The notes beneath the pieces are model-generated. The model did no database searches and was not told the origin of the DNA. It saw only the letters and a program-made list of their open reading frames with translations. 64,000 nt of DNA from Ornithinibacillus halophilus (GTDB taxonomy: Bacteria > Bacillota > Bacilli > Bacillales > Amphibacillaceae). The DNA lies in contig NZ_FQVW01000006.1 of assembly GCF_900129485.1 (NCBI RefSeq), positions 25,746 to 89,745 of the forward strand, written 5' to 3'. Positions 49,932-59,757 of this stretch are shown one piece after another (positions within the stretch are counted from its first letter, which is position 1; each line of letters begins with the position of its first letter). A program made the position numbers and the translations under genes.

Positions 49932-51110
49932 ATGCACGTCTCGAATAAGGTGAAGGATTTACCGCCTTATCTTTTTTCTGAATTTCAAAGAAAAAAGGAG
50001 CAATTGCAGTCAGAAGGAGTAGATGTAATTGACCTGGGAATCGGTGCTCCTGATTTACCAACACCAAAGTTCGTCATTGACAAACTGGTGGAAGAGGCAA
50101 ATAAACCGATAAACCATCGTTACTCATCCTACAATGGAATACCAGAGTTTAGACAGAGTGTAGCAGAACACTATAAAACTCGTTTTAGTGTTGATTTAGA
50201 TCCCGACACAGAAATACTCACCTTAATCGGATCAAAAGAAGGAATTGCCAACTTAGTCCACGCTGTTATTAACACAAATGACACAGTTCTTATCCCAGAT
50301 CCAGGCTACCCAGTATATCGAACAGCCGTACAACTTGCTGATGGTAAAGTAGCTTACTTGCCATTGGACCAAGAGAATGGTTATGTACCAAGATTCGACC
50401 AACTATCCAACGACGACATTTCAAAAGCTAAAATGCTATTTTTAAATTATCCTAGTAATCCAACCTCAGCTACAGTTGAATTAAACACATTTTTGAAAAC
50501 GGTTACATTTTGTCGAAATAATAATATTCTACTTGCTCATGATGCAGCATACAACCTTGTCACGTTCAATGAATATCGTGCACCAAGTGTGCTTCAAATT
50601 CCTAATGCAAAGGATTGTGTTATTGAATTTGGCTCTTTATCGAAAAGTTTTAACATGACTGGTTGGCGTATCGGTTATGTTGTAGGAAATAAGGAAGTCA
50701 TTAAAGCACTGTCAACACTGAAGAGCAATATGGATACATCACAATTTATACCAATACAAAAAGCGGCAGCTACAGCATTAAATAGTGACCTTCAAGGTGT
50801 GCAAGAAAATAATAAAGTTTTCGAACAACGAATGGAAAAGTTGTATGAAGCATTAGTCAATTTAGGATTGAAAGTGAATAAGCCAAGAGGAACAATTTTT
50901 CTATGGGCAAAAGTCCCTGATAAGTACAATTCTATGGAATTTAGTACGAAGCTATTAGAGGAAGTAGGGGTGATTGTTACACCTGGAACTGCCTTTGGTC
51001 CATTAGGAGAAGGATATATTCGAATATCACTATCGGTTACTTTAGAGCGGATAGATGAGGTTATTAAACGATTGAAAAAGTTTACCAATCAGGAGGGTAA
51101 GAACCAGTGA
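49932..51110 (+). CDS. Class I/II PLP aminotransferase (candidate 2-aminoadipate aminotransferase)
   Basis: A 392-aa fold-type I aminotransferase, similar in plan to LL-diaminopimelate/aspartate-type enzymes: DLGIGAPDLPTPKFV, RYSSYNGIPEFRQSVAEHY, FLNYPSNPTSA, PLP Lys in EFGSLSKSFNMTGWRIGYVVG and C-terminal Arg in YIRISLSVT. ATG 49932 has GGAGG 8 nt upstream. It begins the operon with the ThDP enzyme (4-bp GTGA overlap), aldehyde dehydrogenase and lysine dehydrogenase. Context suggests 2-aminoadipate to 2-oxoadipate; sequence alone gives only aminotransferase. Confidence 0.85.
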   Translation: MHVSNKVKDLPPYLFSEFQRKKEQLQSEGVDVIDLGIGAPDLPTPKFVIDKLVEEANKPINHRYSSYNGIPEFRQSVAEHYKTRFSVDLDPDTEILTLIGSKEGIANLVHAVINTNDTVLIPDPGYPVYRTAVQLADGKVAYLPLDQENGYVPRFDQLSNDDISKAKMLFLNYPSNPTSATVELNTFLKTVTFCRNNNILLAHDAAYNLVTFNEYRAPSVLQIPNAKDCVIEFGSLSKSFNMTGWRIGYVVGNKEVIKALSTLKSNMDTSQFIPIQKAAATALNSDLQGVQENNKVFEQRMEKLYEALVNLGLKVNKPRGTIFLWAKVPDKYNSMEFSTKLLEEVGVIVTPGTAFGPLGEGYIRISLSVTLERIDEVIKRLKKFTNQEGKNQ

Positions 51111-52777
51111 AATCCCAGTTAACATCTACTAAGAAACAAACGATGACAGCTGCTCAAGCAATTGTAGAATGTATGAAACGCGAACAAATTACCAAAGCGT
51201 TTTGTGTGCCAGGGGAGAGCTATTTGCCCGTACTAGATGCACTGTATGAAGAATCCACCATTGACGTTGTTTCGACACGGCATGAGGGTGGTGCTGCCTT
51301 TATGGCAGAAGGCTATGCTAAGGCTTCGCTTAAACCTGGGGTTGTTTTAGCAACACGTGGTGTCGGAGCTGCCAATTTATCGATTGGAGTTCATACAGCC
51401 TATCAAGATTCTACACCAATGGTCGTTTTTCTTGGCCAGGTTCACAGTAAATTTAGGGGAAGGGAAGGGTTTCAGGAAGTAGATTTAGAGCAATTTTTCC
51501 AACCAATATCAAAATGGGCTGTGGAAGTGAAAGATGCTGAAAGAATGCCAGAAATCGTCCAACGTGCTTTCCGCATTGCAAAATCAGGAAGACCAGGCCC
51601 AGTAATTGTTTCCTTACCCGAAGATGTACTTGTAGAAGAAAAAGAAATGATGTTTGGAACACCATCTATCATTCCGAGGCCAACCCCATCGATTGAAGAA
51701 ATGAGACAGGTAGAAAAATTGCTTGCTCAAGCCAAAGCACCACTTATTATCGCTGGTGGCGGAGTGAAGTGGGCAGAAGCAGAAGAACTATTAGTTAGCT
51801 TTTCAGAGAGATACACGATTCCAGTTATGGCAGCATTTCGTAGACATGACGTTTTTCCAAATGACCATCCCTTGTATGCCGGCCACCTTGGGTTAGGTAC
51901 GAATGCCGACATTCTAAATATAGTTAAAGAAGCAGATGTCATTCTGGCATTAGGAACGCGTTTATCTGAAGTTACTACGCAGGATTATCAACTAATTACA
52001 ACTGATAAGCGACTCGTTCATATCGACATTGATTACGACACGATTGGTAAAACTTACGCACCTGAGATTGGGATTGTTAGTCACATGTATGAAGCATTGC
52101 AATCATTAAACAAGTTGGAAGTAAAACCTTCATGGATGGAATGGGCTGGGAAATGTCATTTGCCTTATAAAGGAATACTAGAGCGTTCAAGGGAAGAAAG
52201 TGACTTTATGAAACAAGTCATTCAAACGTTAGTTGAGCATATTCCAAGAGATGCAATTTTAACTAATGATGCTGGTAATTTTGCAGGTTGGCTGCACTCC
52301 TTCTATCCTTTTACAGAGAAACATACATATGTAGGACCTACATCAGGAGCGATGGGATATGGAATGCCTGCAGCACTTGGAGTGAAATTGGCTCAACCGG
52401 AGAAAACAGTTCTTTCCTTATCGGGGGATGGTGGCTTCATGATGACAGTCCAAGAATTAGAAACAGCAGTGAGGCAATCGATTCCAATTATTGCCCTTGT
52501 TTTCAACAATAACATGTATGGAACGATCCGAATGCACCAGGAAATTCATTATCCAGAAAGAGTAGTAGGTACAGACCTTGGAAGAGTGGATTTTGCGCAA
52601 TTAGCGAGAAGTGTTGGGGCTAAAGGGTATTCCGTACAAACCATTCCTGAATTTGAGATGGCTTTAATTGATGCTTTAAAAAACAACAAACCAACTGTTA
52701 TTGAGATTCAAATAGAGAAAGAGCAGATCTCGGTATCATCAACGATTACAGAGATAAGAAATCGTAAGAAAAAGTGA
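51107..52777 (+). CDS. ThDP-dependent enzyme of the acetolactate synthase/2-oxoacid decarboxylase superfamily
   Basis: A 556-aa enzyme with the three-domain plan: N-terminal PYR domain with the activating Glu in STRHEGGAAFMAEGYAKAS, a central domain (about 195-330; APLIIAGGGVKWAEAEELL) and C-terminal PP domain with the Mg-ThDP motif GDGGFMMTVQELETAVRQ...NN. It would be called acetolactate synthase-like, but no small subunit and no ilv genes are nearby. Coupled to an aminotransferase and inside a lysine operon, it is a candidate 2-oxoadipate decarboxylase giving glutarate semialdehyde. GTG 51107 follows AGGAGGG. Substrate is inference. Confidence 0.8.
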   Translation: MKSQLTSTKKQTMTAAQAIVECMKREQITKAFCVPGESYLPVLDALYEESTIDVVSTRHEGGAAFMAEGYAKASLKPGVVLATRGVGAANLSIGVHTAYQDSTPMVVFLGQVHSKFRGREGFQEVDLEQFFQPISKWAVEVKDAERMPEIVQRAFRIAKSGRPGPVIVSLPEDVLVEEKEMMFGTPSIIPRPTPSIEEMRQVEKLLAQAKAPLIIAGGGVKWAEAEELLVSFSERYTIPVMAAFRRHDVFPNDHPLYAGHLGLGTNADILNIVKEADVILALGTRLSEVTTQDYQLITTDKRLVHIDIDYDTIGKTYAPEIGIVSHMYEALQSLNKLEVKPSWMEWAGKCHLPYKGILERSREESDFMKQVIQTLVEHIPRDAILTNDAGNFAGWLHSFYPFTEKHTYVGPTSGAMGYGMPAALGVKLAQPEKTVLSLSGDGGFMMTVQELETAVRQSIPIIALVFNNNMYGTIRMHQEIHYPERVVGTDLGRVDFAQLARSVGAKGYSVQTIPEFEMALIDALKNNKPTVIEIQIEKEQISVSSTITEIRNRKKK

Positions 52778-52816
52778 GGTTTTCCTCACTACTATATATT
52801 TTTAGGAGGTAGAAAG

Positions 52817-54313
52817 ATGGTTGAAACAGTTCTAGATACGAAAAAACTAGCAAACTTTATTAATGGTGAGTGGGTGAATTGTGAAAATACAACACCAGTT
52901 ATTAATCCGGCGAATGGAGAAACTGTCGTTGAAGTGCCACTATCAGAATCCGCAAGTGTTGATGAGGCAGTAAAAGCTGCTAAAGTAGCTCAAAAAGAAT
53001 GGGCATTAATTCCTGCGCCACAACGTGCAGAAGTATTATATCGTGTTGGAAATTTAATGAAAGAAAGAAAAGAAAAATTATCTCAATTACTAACAATGGA
53101 AAATGGGAAAGTCATTGAAGAAGCAAGAGGAGAAGTTCAAGAAGGAATTGACATGGCCTTCTATATGGCAGGGGAAGGTCGTCGTTTGTTTGGTCAAACG
53201 ACTCCAGCAGAATTAAAGGATAAATTTGCGATGAGTGTTCGGGCACCAATTGGCGTTGTTGGAATTATTACTCCATGGAATTTTCCGATTGCTATTGCTA
53301 CGTGGAAATCTTTCCCGGCTATTGTCGCTGGTAATGCTGTTATTTGGAAGCCTGCAACAGAAACACCAATCATGGCTTATGAATTAGCGAAAATATTCTC
53401 TGAAGCAGGCCTACCTAAAGGAGTTATTAATGTTGTGTTTGGAAAAGGATCAACAGTAGGCGATGCGATGGTACATCATGATGATATTCGCGTCATTTCT
53501 TTTACTGGATCCAATGAAACTGGCCGTAATATTGCTGGAGAATGTGGGCGTCAGTTGAAAAAGGTATCCTTAGAGATGGGCGGAAAAAATGCAGTAATAG
53601 TGATGGATGATGCAGACCTTGATTTAGCTGTAGAAGGCATTCTGTGGAGTGCTTTTGGAACGAGTGGACAGCGTTGTACGGCATGTAGCCGTGTCATCGT
53701 TCATGAGGACGTTAAGGAAAAATTAGAAGAGAGATTACTAGTCGAAATGGAAAAATTAACGATTGGTAATGGTCTGGATGAATCGATTAAAGTAGGTCCT
53801 ATTATTAATAAAGCTGGTTTAGATAAGATTAAAAAGTATATTGAGATTGGAAAAGAAGAAGGAGCTAAACTCCTTGCTGGTGGTTATGAGTTAACAGAAG
53901 CTGATTTAGGAAAAGGGCATTATTTTGCGCCAACATTGTTTACAGATGCAACAGCAACTATGCGTATTGCTCAAGAAGAAATTTTTGGTCCAGTGGTTTC
54001 CTTAATTCCTGTTAAGAGCTTTGAAGAAGCAATTGAGGTGAATAATGGGGTAACTTATGGTTTGTCCAGTTCTATTTTTACGGCAGATGTAAATCGCGTG
54101 TTTAAGGCACAGCGTGATCTAGATACTGGAATTGTTTATGTAAATGCCGGTACAACAGGTGCAGAGATTCATCTTCCATTTGGAGGGTCAAAAGGAACTG
54201 GAAATGGACATCGTGATTCTGGTGTTCAAGCACTCGATGTATTTACAGAGTGGAAAGCAGTCTATGTTGATTTTAGTGGAAAGTTACAACGTGCACAGAT
54301 TGATGTAGATTAA
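52817..54313 (+). CDS. Aldehyde dehydrogenase (candidate aminoadipate semialdehyde dehydrogenase)
   Basis: A 498-aa NAD(P)+ aldehyde dehydrogenase: [28 protein letters not shown], catalytic Glu in [12 protein letters not shown], nucleophile Cys in [25 protein letters not shown]. It is not the closest type to betaine or succinate semialdehyde enzymes by eye. It lies directly before lysine 6-dehydrogenase, whose product is aminoadipate semialdehyde/piperideine-6-carboxylate, so oxidation of that to 2-aminoadipate is the likely role. TAGGAGGT precedes the ATG. Confidence 0.85.
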   Translation: MVETVLDTKKLANFINGEWVNCENTTPVINPANGETVVEVPLSESASVDEAVKAAKVAQKEWALIPAPQRAEVLYRVGNLMKERKEKLSQLLTMENGKVIEEARGEVQEGIDMAFYMAGEGRRLFGQTTPAELKDKFAMSVRAPIGVVGIITPWNFPIAIATWKSFPAIVAGNAVIWKPATETPIMAYELAKIFSEAGLPKGVINVVFGKGSTVGDAMVHHDDIRVISFTGSNETGRNIAGECGRQLKKVSLEMGGKNAVIVMDDADLDLAVEGILWSAFGTSGQRCTACSRVIVHEDVKEKLEERLLVEMEKLTIGNGLDESIKVGPIINKAGLDKIKKYIEIGKEEGAKLLAGGYELTEADLGKGHYFAPTLFTDATATMRIAQEEIFGPVVSLIPVKSFEEAIEVNNGVTYGLSSSIFTADVNRVFKAQRDLDTGIVYVNAGTTGAEIHLPFGGSKGTGNGHRDSGVQALDVFTEWKAVYVDFSGKLQRAQIDVD

Positions 54314-54324
54314 AGAAACTGAAC

Positions 54325-54354
54325 AGGCAGCTGGATTTGAGGCTGCCTTTATTC
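54325..54354 (+). terminator. Hairpin between aldehyde dehydrogenase and lysine dehydrogenase
   Basis: AGGCAGC (54325-54331) pairs with GCTGCCT (54342-54348), then TTATT. It could trim the level of the downstream genes rather than end the operon fully. Confidence 0.6.
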
Positions 54355-54385
54355 TGATAAAAATTAGTAGATTGGAGTGACAGAG

Positions 54386-55558
54386 ATGAAAGTAGGCGTA
54401 TTAGGTTCAGGATTGATGGGAAAAGAAGCGGCTCGTGACTTAGTTGCAAGTCCAGGTGTGGAAAAGGTTGGATTAGCAGATATTGATTTGAATAGGGCAC
54501 AACAAGTATGTGATAGTTTGCATTCTAATAAACTAGTGGCTTACCAAGTAGACGCTAGTGATAATCAACAACTAGCAAATTATATGCGTCAATTTGATGT
54601 GATTATCAATGCGTTATTTTATTCATTTAATGAAATTGTAGCAAAGACGGCTATTCAAGTTGGAGTGAATTCCGTTGACCTTGGAGGCCATATCGGGCAT
54701 ATGACAGATAAGGTTTTGGCTATGAAGGAAGATGCTGAAGCAGCTGATGTAACCTTAATCCCTGATTTAGGTGTTGCACCGGGAATGATTAATATTTTAT
54801 CAGGTTATGGAGATAGTAAGTTAGATAAATTAGAATCGATTCGCATTTTTGTTGGGGGAATTCCGGTTAGGCCAGAACCTCCACTAGAATACAATCATGT
54901 CTTTTCGATGGAAGGTGTGTTTGACCATTATACAGACCCATCGACTATCATTCGAAACGGAATTAAAATTGATGTACCATCGCTATCGGAAGTGGAACCA
55001 ATTCATTTTGAAAAATTTGGTCCATTAGAGGCCTTCCATACTTCTGGAGGAACGTCGACATTGCCGTTGTCTTATCCGGATGTAGATACTTTAGAATACA
55101 AAACTATTCGCTATCCAGGCCACGCCGAGAAGTTCAAGTTACTCGTTGATTTAAATTTAACAAAGATGGATTATGAAGTAGAAGTGAACGGTCAAAAAGT
55201 TAAACCAAGAGATGTTTTCTTGAAAGTATTAGATCCAATTGTTGAATTAGGGGAAAAAGATGATGCTGTACTACTAAGAGTACTTGTAACAGGAGAGAAG
55301 GATGGCGTTCCAACAACTTATCAATACGAAATGACAACCTATAAGGACCGTACGACGAATGTAACAGCGATGGCACGCGCAACAGCAAATACCATTTCTG
55401 TTGTTGCACAAATGATTGGTAATAAATCAATCAAGAAAAAAGGAGTATATCCTCCTGAAAAAATCGTTCCTGGAGAATTATATATTTCGGAAATGGCAAA
55501 AAGAGATGTCATTATTAAAGAATCCATCCACCAAGAAGCAACACATGAGAAGGTATAG
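54386..55558 (+). CDS. L-lysine 6-dehydrogenase (saccharopine dehydrogenase family)
   Basis: A 390-aa NAD-dependent enzyme. The Rossmann start [18 protein letters not shown], then [65 protein letters not shown] and [12 protein letters not shown] match what I recall of the Geobacillus-type lysine 6-dehydrogenase closely, in order and length. That enzyme converts lysine to aminoadipate semialdehyde (cyclising to piperideine-6-carboxylate) and ammonia in one step. ATG 54386 has TTGGAG 8 nt upstream; a GTG at 54377 lies in that site. Neighbours fit lysine catabolism. Confidence 0.88.
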   Translation: MKVGVLGSGLMGKEAARDLVASPGVEKVGLADIDLNRAQQVCDSLHSNKLVAYQVDASDNQQLANYMRQFDVIINALFYSFNEIVAKTAIQVGVNSVDLGGHIGHMTDKVLAMKEDAEAADVTLIPDLGVAPGMINILSGYGDSKLDKLESIRIFVGGIPVRPEPPLEYNHVFSMEGVFDHYTDPSTIIRNGIKIDVPSLSEVEPIHFEKFGPLEAFHTSGGTSTLPLSYPDVDTLEYKTIRYPGHAEKFKLLVDLNLTKMDYEVEVNGQKVKPRDVFLKVLDPIVELGEKDDAVLLRVLVTGEKDGVPTTYQYEMTTYKDRTTNVTAMARATANTISVVAQMIGNKSIKKKGVYPPEKIVPGELYISEMAKRDVIIKESIHQEATHEKV

Positions 55559-55563
55559 CTGTT

Positions 55564-55593
55564 ATGAGGTTGTCTTTTAGTAGGCAGCCTCAT
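55564..55593 (+). terminator. Hairpin after lysine dehydrogenase
   Basis: ATGAGG (55564-55569) with CCTCAT (55588-55593), extended by TTG/CAG with a bulge; followed by CTCTTATT. The spacing to the IclR gene is short, so read-through is likely. Confidence 0.5.
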
Positions 55594-55625
55594 CTCTTAT
55601 TATAATGGGTCCAAGGGGAATCTAT

Positions 55626-56387
55626 ATGAACCAAAGTGTAATTAAAGCACTGAAGTTATTAGACTTATTTACAGAAAACACAAAGGAACTAACATTAAAA
55701 GAGATTGCAAGAAAGGCAGATTTACCGAAACCAACAGCATATCGATTATTGTCTTCATTAGAATCAATGAATTTTTTATATAAAATAAAAGAAAGTGAAC
55801 ATGATAGTCGTTACCGTTTAGGAATTAAATTACTAGAATTAGGTCAGTTGGTTCGTGACCAACTGGAGTTACGTAAAATTGCCCTTCCGTATATGGAATC
55901 TTTAGCAAACGAAATACAGGAGGCTGTTCACTTAGTCATTCCTCACCAACAGATGGCCGTCTATATTGAAAAAGTAGATAGCAAGAAAGCGATTCGATTA
56001 GATACTAGAATTGGGAAAAGTTCTTCTTTGTTAATAGGATCGGGTCCAAAGTTACTACTGGCTCATTTACCTGAAGAAGAACAAGCTCAAGTTATTGGTG
56101 AAGGTGTCGATTATCTGAAATTATATGATGAATTATGTACGATTAGAGAACAGGGTTATGCGTATAGTATTGGTGAACAGGACCCTGATACAACAGGAAT
56201 CTCTTATCCTATTTTTGATTTCCACCAACATGTAGTTGGAGCGTTAACGGTAAGTGGATTATCCCATTATTTCACAGGAAATAACTTACAAAAAATCAAA
56301 AAAGAGACGCTAAATACTGCATTTGAGATATCTAGCAAACTGGGCTTTAAAGAGATTCACGATTCTTACAGTAAGCCAAACTTATAG
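55626..56387 (+). CDS. IclR family transcriptional regulator
   Basis: A 253-aa regulator: winged HTH (about 5-65; ALKLLDLFTENTKELTLKEIARKADLPKPTAYRLLSS region) and a C-terminal IclR effector domain (RLGIKLLELGQLV, AVYIEKVDS, GYAYSIGEQDPDTTGISYPIFD). ATG 55626 has AAGGGGA upstream; a TTG-type upstream start is not supported. It lies in the lysine operon and is the probable local regulator of both it and the convergent glutarate operon, perhaps through the palindrome at 49888-49912. Confidence 0.9.
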   Translation: MNQSVIKALKLLDLFTENTKELTLKEIARKADLPKPTAYRLLSSLESMNFLYKIKESEHDSRYRLGIKLLELGQLVRDQLELRKIALPYMESLANEIQEAVHLVIPHQQMAVYIEKVDSKKAIRLDTRIGKSSSLLIGSGPKLLLAHLPEEEQAQVIGEGVDYLKLYDELCTIREQGYAYSIGEQDPDTTGISYPIFDFHQHVVGALTVSGLSHYFTGNNLQKIKKETLNTAFEISSKLGFKEIHDSYSKPNL

Positions 56388-56433
56388 AGGGAAGCGTGGG
56401 AGAATTATTTAATTAAGAAAGGATCGATACATA

Positions 56434-56742
56434 ATGAATACAGTATTTATAGCAGGGCATGCGAGACTTCCTTCAGGGATGGCAGCCAAAAGCATTTATG
56501 AAACTCTAACGATTACTGCAGAAATCGATAAAAAGTATGGCGTTATTATTACAGCTAGTTGTACACTTGCAACTGAACATGGACGAGATTACATTCACCA
56601 GTTACTACGGGGACATAGTTTGCAAGATGGGATTGAACAGCCAGTACAAGCATTAAAACAGCATTACTTAGGGAAAGCAGGAAATGCTTTAGTGTCTGCA
56701 TTAAAGGATTTGTATAAGCAGTATGAGATGAGAGAGAGGTAA
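56434..56742 (+). CDS. DUF3870 family protein
   Basis: A 102-aa protein of the DUF3870 family: NTVFIAGHARLPSGMAAKSIYETLTITAEIDKKYGVII, ASCTLATEHGRDYIHQLLRGHSL. The function is unknown. It lies 46 bp after the IclR gene with its own ribosome site (GAAAGGAT), and ends the plus-strand run. Confidence 0.8.
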   Translation: MNTVFIAGHARLPSGMAAKSIYETLTITAEIDKKYGVIITASCTLATEHGRDYIHQLLRGHSLQDGIEQPVQALKQHYLGKAGNALVSALKDLYKQYEMRER

Positions 56743-56814
56743 TATTAGATGTTTGCAGGTGTGGGGGAGGACATTTCTTCCTTTATTTTTGATAAAAAGC
56801 CTGGTTTTGAGTTC

Positions 56815-56950
56815 TTATGGACTTCTGTTCCTTTATTCATCTGAAATCTATTAATACCTCTACTAAAATAGGTGAATAGCGTACTATTTGTCCGATTATG
56901 TTGCTAGAATGAAGATTTCTAGATTATAACGGAATAAATGTCCTATCACC
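56815..56950. repeat. Intergenic repeat, GGAC/CGGAAC family (copy 3)
   Basis: TATGGACTTCTGTTCCTTTAT, CTAAAATAGGTGAATAG and CTATTTGTCCGATTATG align with the 43726-43850 copy. Non-coding. Confidence 0.5.
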
Positions 56951-56960
56951 TAATAAAACC

Positions 56961-56999
56961 AAAAGAGGAACCGTCACTAAATTGGGCGGTTCCTCTTTT
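56961..56999. terminator. Bidirectional terminator between the two convergent operons
   Basis: Perfect 13-bp stem AAAAGAGGAACCG (56961-56973) with CGGTTCCTCTTTT (56987-56999). It ends both the lysine run and the glutarate run. Confidence 0.92.
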
Positions 57000-57003
57000 C
57001 AAA

Positions 57004-58449
57004 TTATTCTATTCCAATTGACACAAATTTCTTTTCTAAGAACTCATCCATTCCATGATGGCCGCCTTCTTTTCCGTTCCCAGATTGTTTAATGCCACCA
57101 AATGGTGCTTCTGGTACGGCAGGGAACACATCATTAACTCCGACAATTCCGTAGTCTAATTTTTCAGCAACCCGCAATGTACGACTCGTGTTTTCAGTGA
57201 AGATATAAGCAGCTAAACCATAATCGGTATCATTAGCTTTTTTAATAACAGCATCTTCATCAGTAAATGTTTGAATAGGGAATAGTGGTCCAAAAGTTTC
57301 TTGATTCATAACAACCATATCATCAGTTACATTGGATATGATGGTTGGAGGATAAAAATGTCCTTGTAAATCCCCATCCCATTTTTGTCCACCACATACA
57401 ATGTTGGCCCCTTTTGATAAGGCATCATCTAGGTGAGATTGAACTTTATTCGTAGCTTGTTCATTGATCAATGGGCCGAGATCAGTATCTTTCTCAAGAC
57501 CAGAACCAACTTTAAGCTTTTCCACTTTTTCTTTTAATAATGTCGTAAATTCATCTGCAATTGATTCATGAACGTATAGACGATTAGCACAGATGCATGT
57601 TTGCCCATTGTTTCTAAACTTACTTCCAAGGGCTAGTGTTGTTGCTTTCTCTAAATCAGCATCCTCAAAAGCAATGATGGGAGCGTGCCCACCTAGTTCA
57701 AGTGCTACTTTCTTCACATGGTCAGCACTTTCGCGCATTAAGTATTTTCCAACAGCCGTTGAGCCTGTGAAAGTGATAGCTTTTACCTCTTTATTTCCTA
57801 GCATTTCTTTTCCTATTGCTTCTGCATCACCGGTGACAAGGTTTACGACTCCAGCAGGCATGCCAGCCTTTTCAAAGATTTTCATTATCTCAATGGCTGA
57901 TAATGGTGTTTCAGGTGATGGTTTTAGTACAACTGTACATCCAGCTGCAAGCGCTGGTCCTAGTTTTCGAGTAATCATAGATGATGGGAAGTTCCATGGA
58001 GTGATAGCACCGACAACTCCAACTGGTTTTGGAATAACGAGCATACGCTTAGATTTGATGGAGGATGGAATCCATTCCCCGTATCCACGAGAGGCTTCTT
58101 CTGCATACCATAATAAGAAACCTGCAGCACCCTTTACTTCACCAATTGCTTCCTTTAAAGGTTTTCCTTGTTCCATTGTAAGAATTTCTCCTAGACGTTC
58201 AGCATCTTTTCTCATCAGTTCTGAAGCCTTATAAAGAACGCGAGAACGCTTGCGTCCTGTCATTTCACTCCACATCGGAAAAGCATTGGCAGCAGCTTCA
58301 ATTGCTTCCTTAGTTTCTTGGGCGCCACCGTGGGCTACCTCTGTAATAGGTTCAAGTGTTGCTGGGTTGTAGATGGTGTCTGTTTGATTCGTGTCTACTT
58401 CTCTCCATTCCCCATTAATAAAAATACTTTTTGTTAACGTTGAGATCAT
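57004..58449 (-). CDS. NAD(P)-dependent semialdehyde dehydrogenase, GabD/DavD-like
   Basis: A 481-aa aldehyde dehydrogenase of the succinate/glutarate-semialdehyde class: GRKRSRVLYKASELM, TMEQGKPLKEAIGEVKG, VVGAITPWNFPSSMITRK, catalytic Glu in ALELGGHAPIIAFEDAD and Cys in FRNNGQTCICANRLYVH, EAPFGGIKQSGNGKEGG. It shares a strand with the glutarate CoA-transferase and acyl-CoA dehydrogenase, which favours glutarate semialdehyde as substrate; succinate semialdehyde is the alternative. AAGGAGG is 7 nt before ATG 58449. Confidence 0.88.
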   Translation of the reverse strand: MISTLTKSIFINGEWREVDTNQTDTIYNPATLEPITEVAHGGAQETKEAIEAAANAFPMWSEMTGRKRSRVLYKASELMRKDAERLGEILTMEQGKPLKEAIGEVKGAAGFLLWYAEEASRGYGEWIPSSIKSKRMLVIPKPVGVVGAITPWNFPSSMITRKLGPALAAGCTVVLKPSPETPLSAIEIMKIFEKAGMPAGVVNLVTGDAEAIGKEMLGNKEVKAITFTGSTAVGKYLMRESADHVKKVALELGGHAPIIAFEDADLEKATTLALGSKFRNNGQTCICANRLYVHESIADEFTTLLKEKVEKLKVGSGLEKDTDLGPLINEQATNKVQSHLDDALSKGANIVCGGQKWDGDLQGHFYPPTIISNVTDDMVVMNQETFGPLFPIQTFTDEDAVIKKANDTDYGLAAYIFTENTSRTLRVAEKLDYGIVGVNDVFPAVPEAPFGGIKQSGNGKEGGHHGMDEFLEKKFVSIGIE

Positions 58450-58500
58450 CCGATTGCCTCCTTGACTAATTAAATTTTTAACTTATTAATGTAAGCATAT

Positions 58501-58536
58501 CGCACCTACTAATAATCTCGCAAACTAGCAGGTGCG
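58501..58536. repeat. Inverted repeat in the gap between acyl-CoA and semialdehyde dehydrogenase genes
   Basis: CGCACCTACTA (58501-58511) and TAGCAGGTGCG (58526-58536) pair with a single G-T. On the minus strand no T run follows, so it may be a processing site or partial terminator. Confidence 0.6.
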
Positions 58537-58546
58537 TATATAGTTT

Positions 58547-59752
58547 TTAGTTAACAGTTTCTTTTTCAGTGTCCCATGCTGGTAACATTTTATTTAATTG
58601 TTTGTCTTTACGATAGCCAAGTACATATTCTGCTTGCATAATGGTGTGAATTTCTCTAGTCCCTTCATAAATAACTGGTGCCTTAGAATTACGAAGGTAA
58701 CGCTCAACAGGGTATTCATCGGAATAACCATATGCACCATGAATTTGCATCGCATCATCTGCTGCTTTATTGGCAAAATCACAAGCTTGCCATTTTGCTA
58801 GAGAGGTTTCCCTAGTGTTTCGTTTCCCTTCATTTTTTAATTCACCAGCACGATAGACGAGTAGTCGACTCATTTGAAGGCCTGCTTCCATTTTCGCTAT
58901 CATTTGTTGTACGAGCTGGTGTTTTCCGATTGGTTTTCCGAAAGTTTCGCGTTCATGGCAGTAATCCACACTTGCTTCTAAGCAAGCCATAATTTGTCCT
59001 ACAGCCCCGGCAGCAACGGTGAAACGGCCATTGTCTAAGGCTGACATGGCGATTTTAAAGCCCTCACCTTCTTCGCCTAGTAAATTTTCCTTTGGTACTT
59101 TTACATCCTCGAAAAATAACTCTCCAGTATTACCAGAGCGTATTCCGTGTTTACCTTTAATAGCTTTAGAGGAGAATCCCTCCCATGTACGTTCCACGAT
59201 AAACGCTGAAATTCCATGGTGTTTTTTTGATTTATCAGTATAGGCAAAAACTAGAAAATGGTCAGCAGTGTCACATAAGGAAATCCATGTCTTCTGGCCA
59301 TTAAGGATATAATGGTCACCATCTTTTACAGCTGTTGATTGAAGTGAAGCAACATCAGAACCAGCGCCTGGCTCGGTTAACCCAAATGCACCAATTTTTT
59401 CACCTTTGGCTTGTGGAACTAGGTATTTTTGCTTTTGTTCTTCCGTTCCCCATTGTAATAAAGTCATGCTATTAAGCCCGGTATGAACGGAAACAGCTGT
59501 ACGGAAGGCTGTATCGCCTCTTTCAAGTTCTTCACACACGATTGCTAAAGAGTTGTAATCCATTCCACTTCCACCATATTCTTCTGGTATACAAACTCCC
59601 ATTAATCCAAGGTCAGCAAGTTTAGGGATAATTGCTGGATCGAATTGCCCTTGACGGTCCCATTTTGCAATTTGAGGCATAATCTCTTTATCTACAAAGC
59701 TACGAACAGTGTTTCGCAGCATTTTTTGTTCTTCAGAAAAATTAAAATCCAA
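58547..59752 (-). CDS. Acyl-CoA dehydrogenase, glutaryl-CoA dehydrogenase-like
   Basis: A 401-aa FAD acyl-CoA dehydrogenase. The catalytic Glu is Glu363 in IYEGTREIHTIM, and the flavin/substrate block is GAFGLTEPGAGSD. Arg84 in RGDTAFRTAVSVH lies where glutaryl-CoA dehydrogenases have the Arg that binds the free carboxylate (human: YRSAMSVQ); ordinary short-chain dehydrogenases lack it. TREIH is also closer to the glutaryl type (THDIH) than to the TSEIQ type. TTG 59752 follows CAGGAG by 9 nt; TTG 59761 overlaps the upstream stop. Product would be crotonyl-CoA and CO2. Confidence 0.85.
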   Translation of the reverse strand: MDFNFSEEQKMLRNTVRSFVDKEIMPQIAKWDRQGQFDPAIIPKLADLGLMGVCIPEEYGGSGMDYNSLAIVCEELERGDTAFRTAVSVHTGLNSMTLLQWGTEEQKQKYLVPQAKGEKIGAFGLTEPGAGSDVASLQSTAVKDGDHYILNGQKTWISLCDTADHFLVFAYTDKSKKHHGISAFIVERTWEGFSSKAIKGKHGIRSGNTGELFFEDVKVPKENLLGEEGEGFKIAMSALDNGRFTVAAGAVGQIMACLEASVDYCHERETFGKPIGKHQLVQQMIAKMEAGLQMSRLLVYRAGELKNEGKRNTRETSLAKWQACDFANKAADDAMQIHGAYGYSDEYPVERYLRNSKAPVIYEGTREIHTIMQAEYVLGYRKDKQLNKMLPAWDTEKETVN

Positions 59753-59757
59753 TTGTA

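Noticed and set aside
57593..58234. 213-aa plus-strand ORF
   Set aside because: Antisense to the semialdehyde dehydrogenase, no ribosome site and no family motif.
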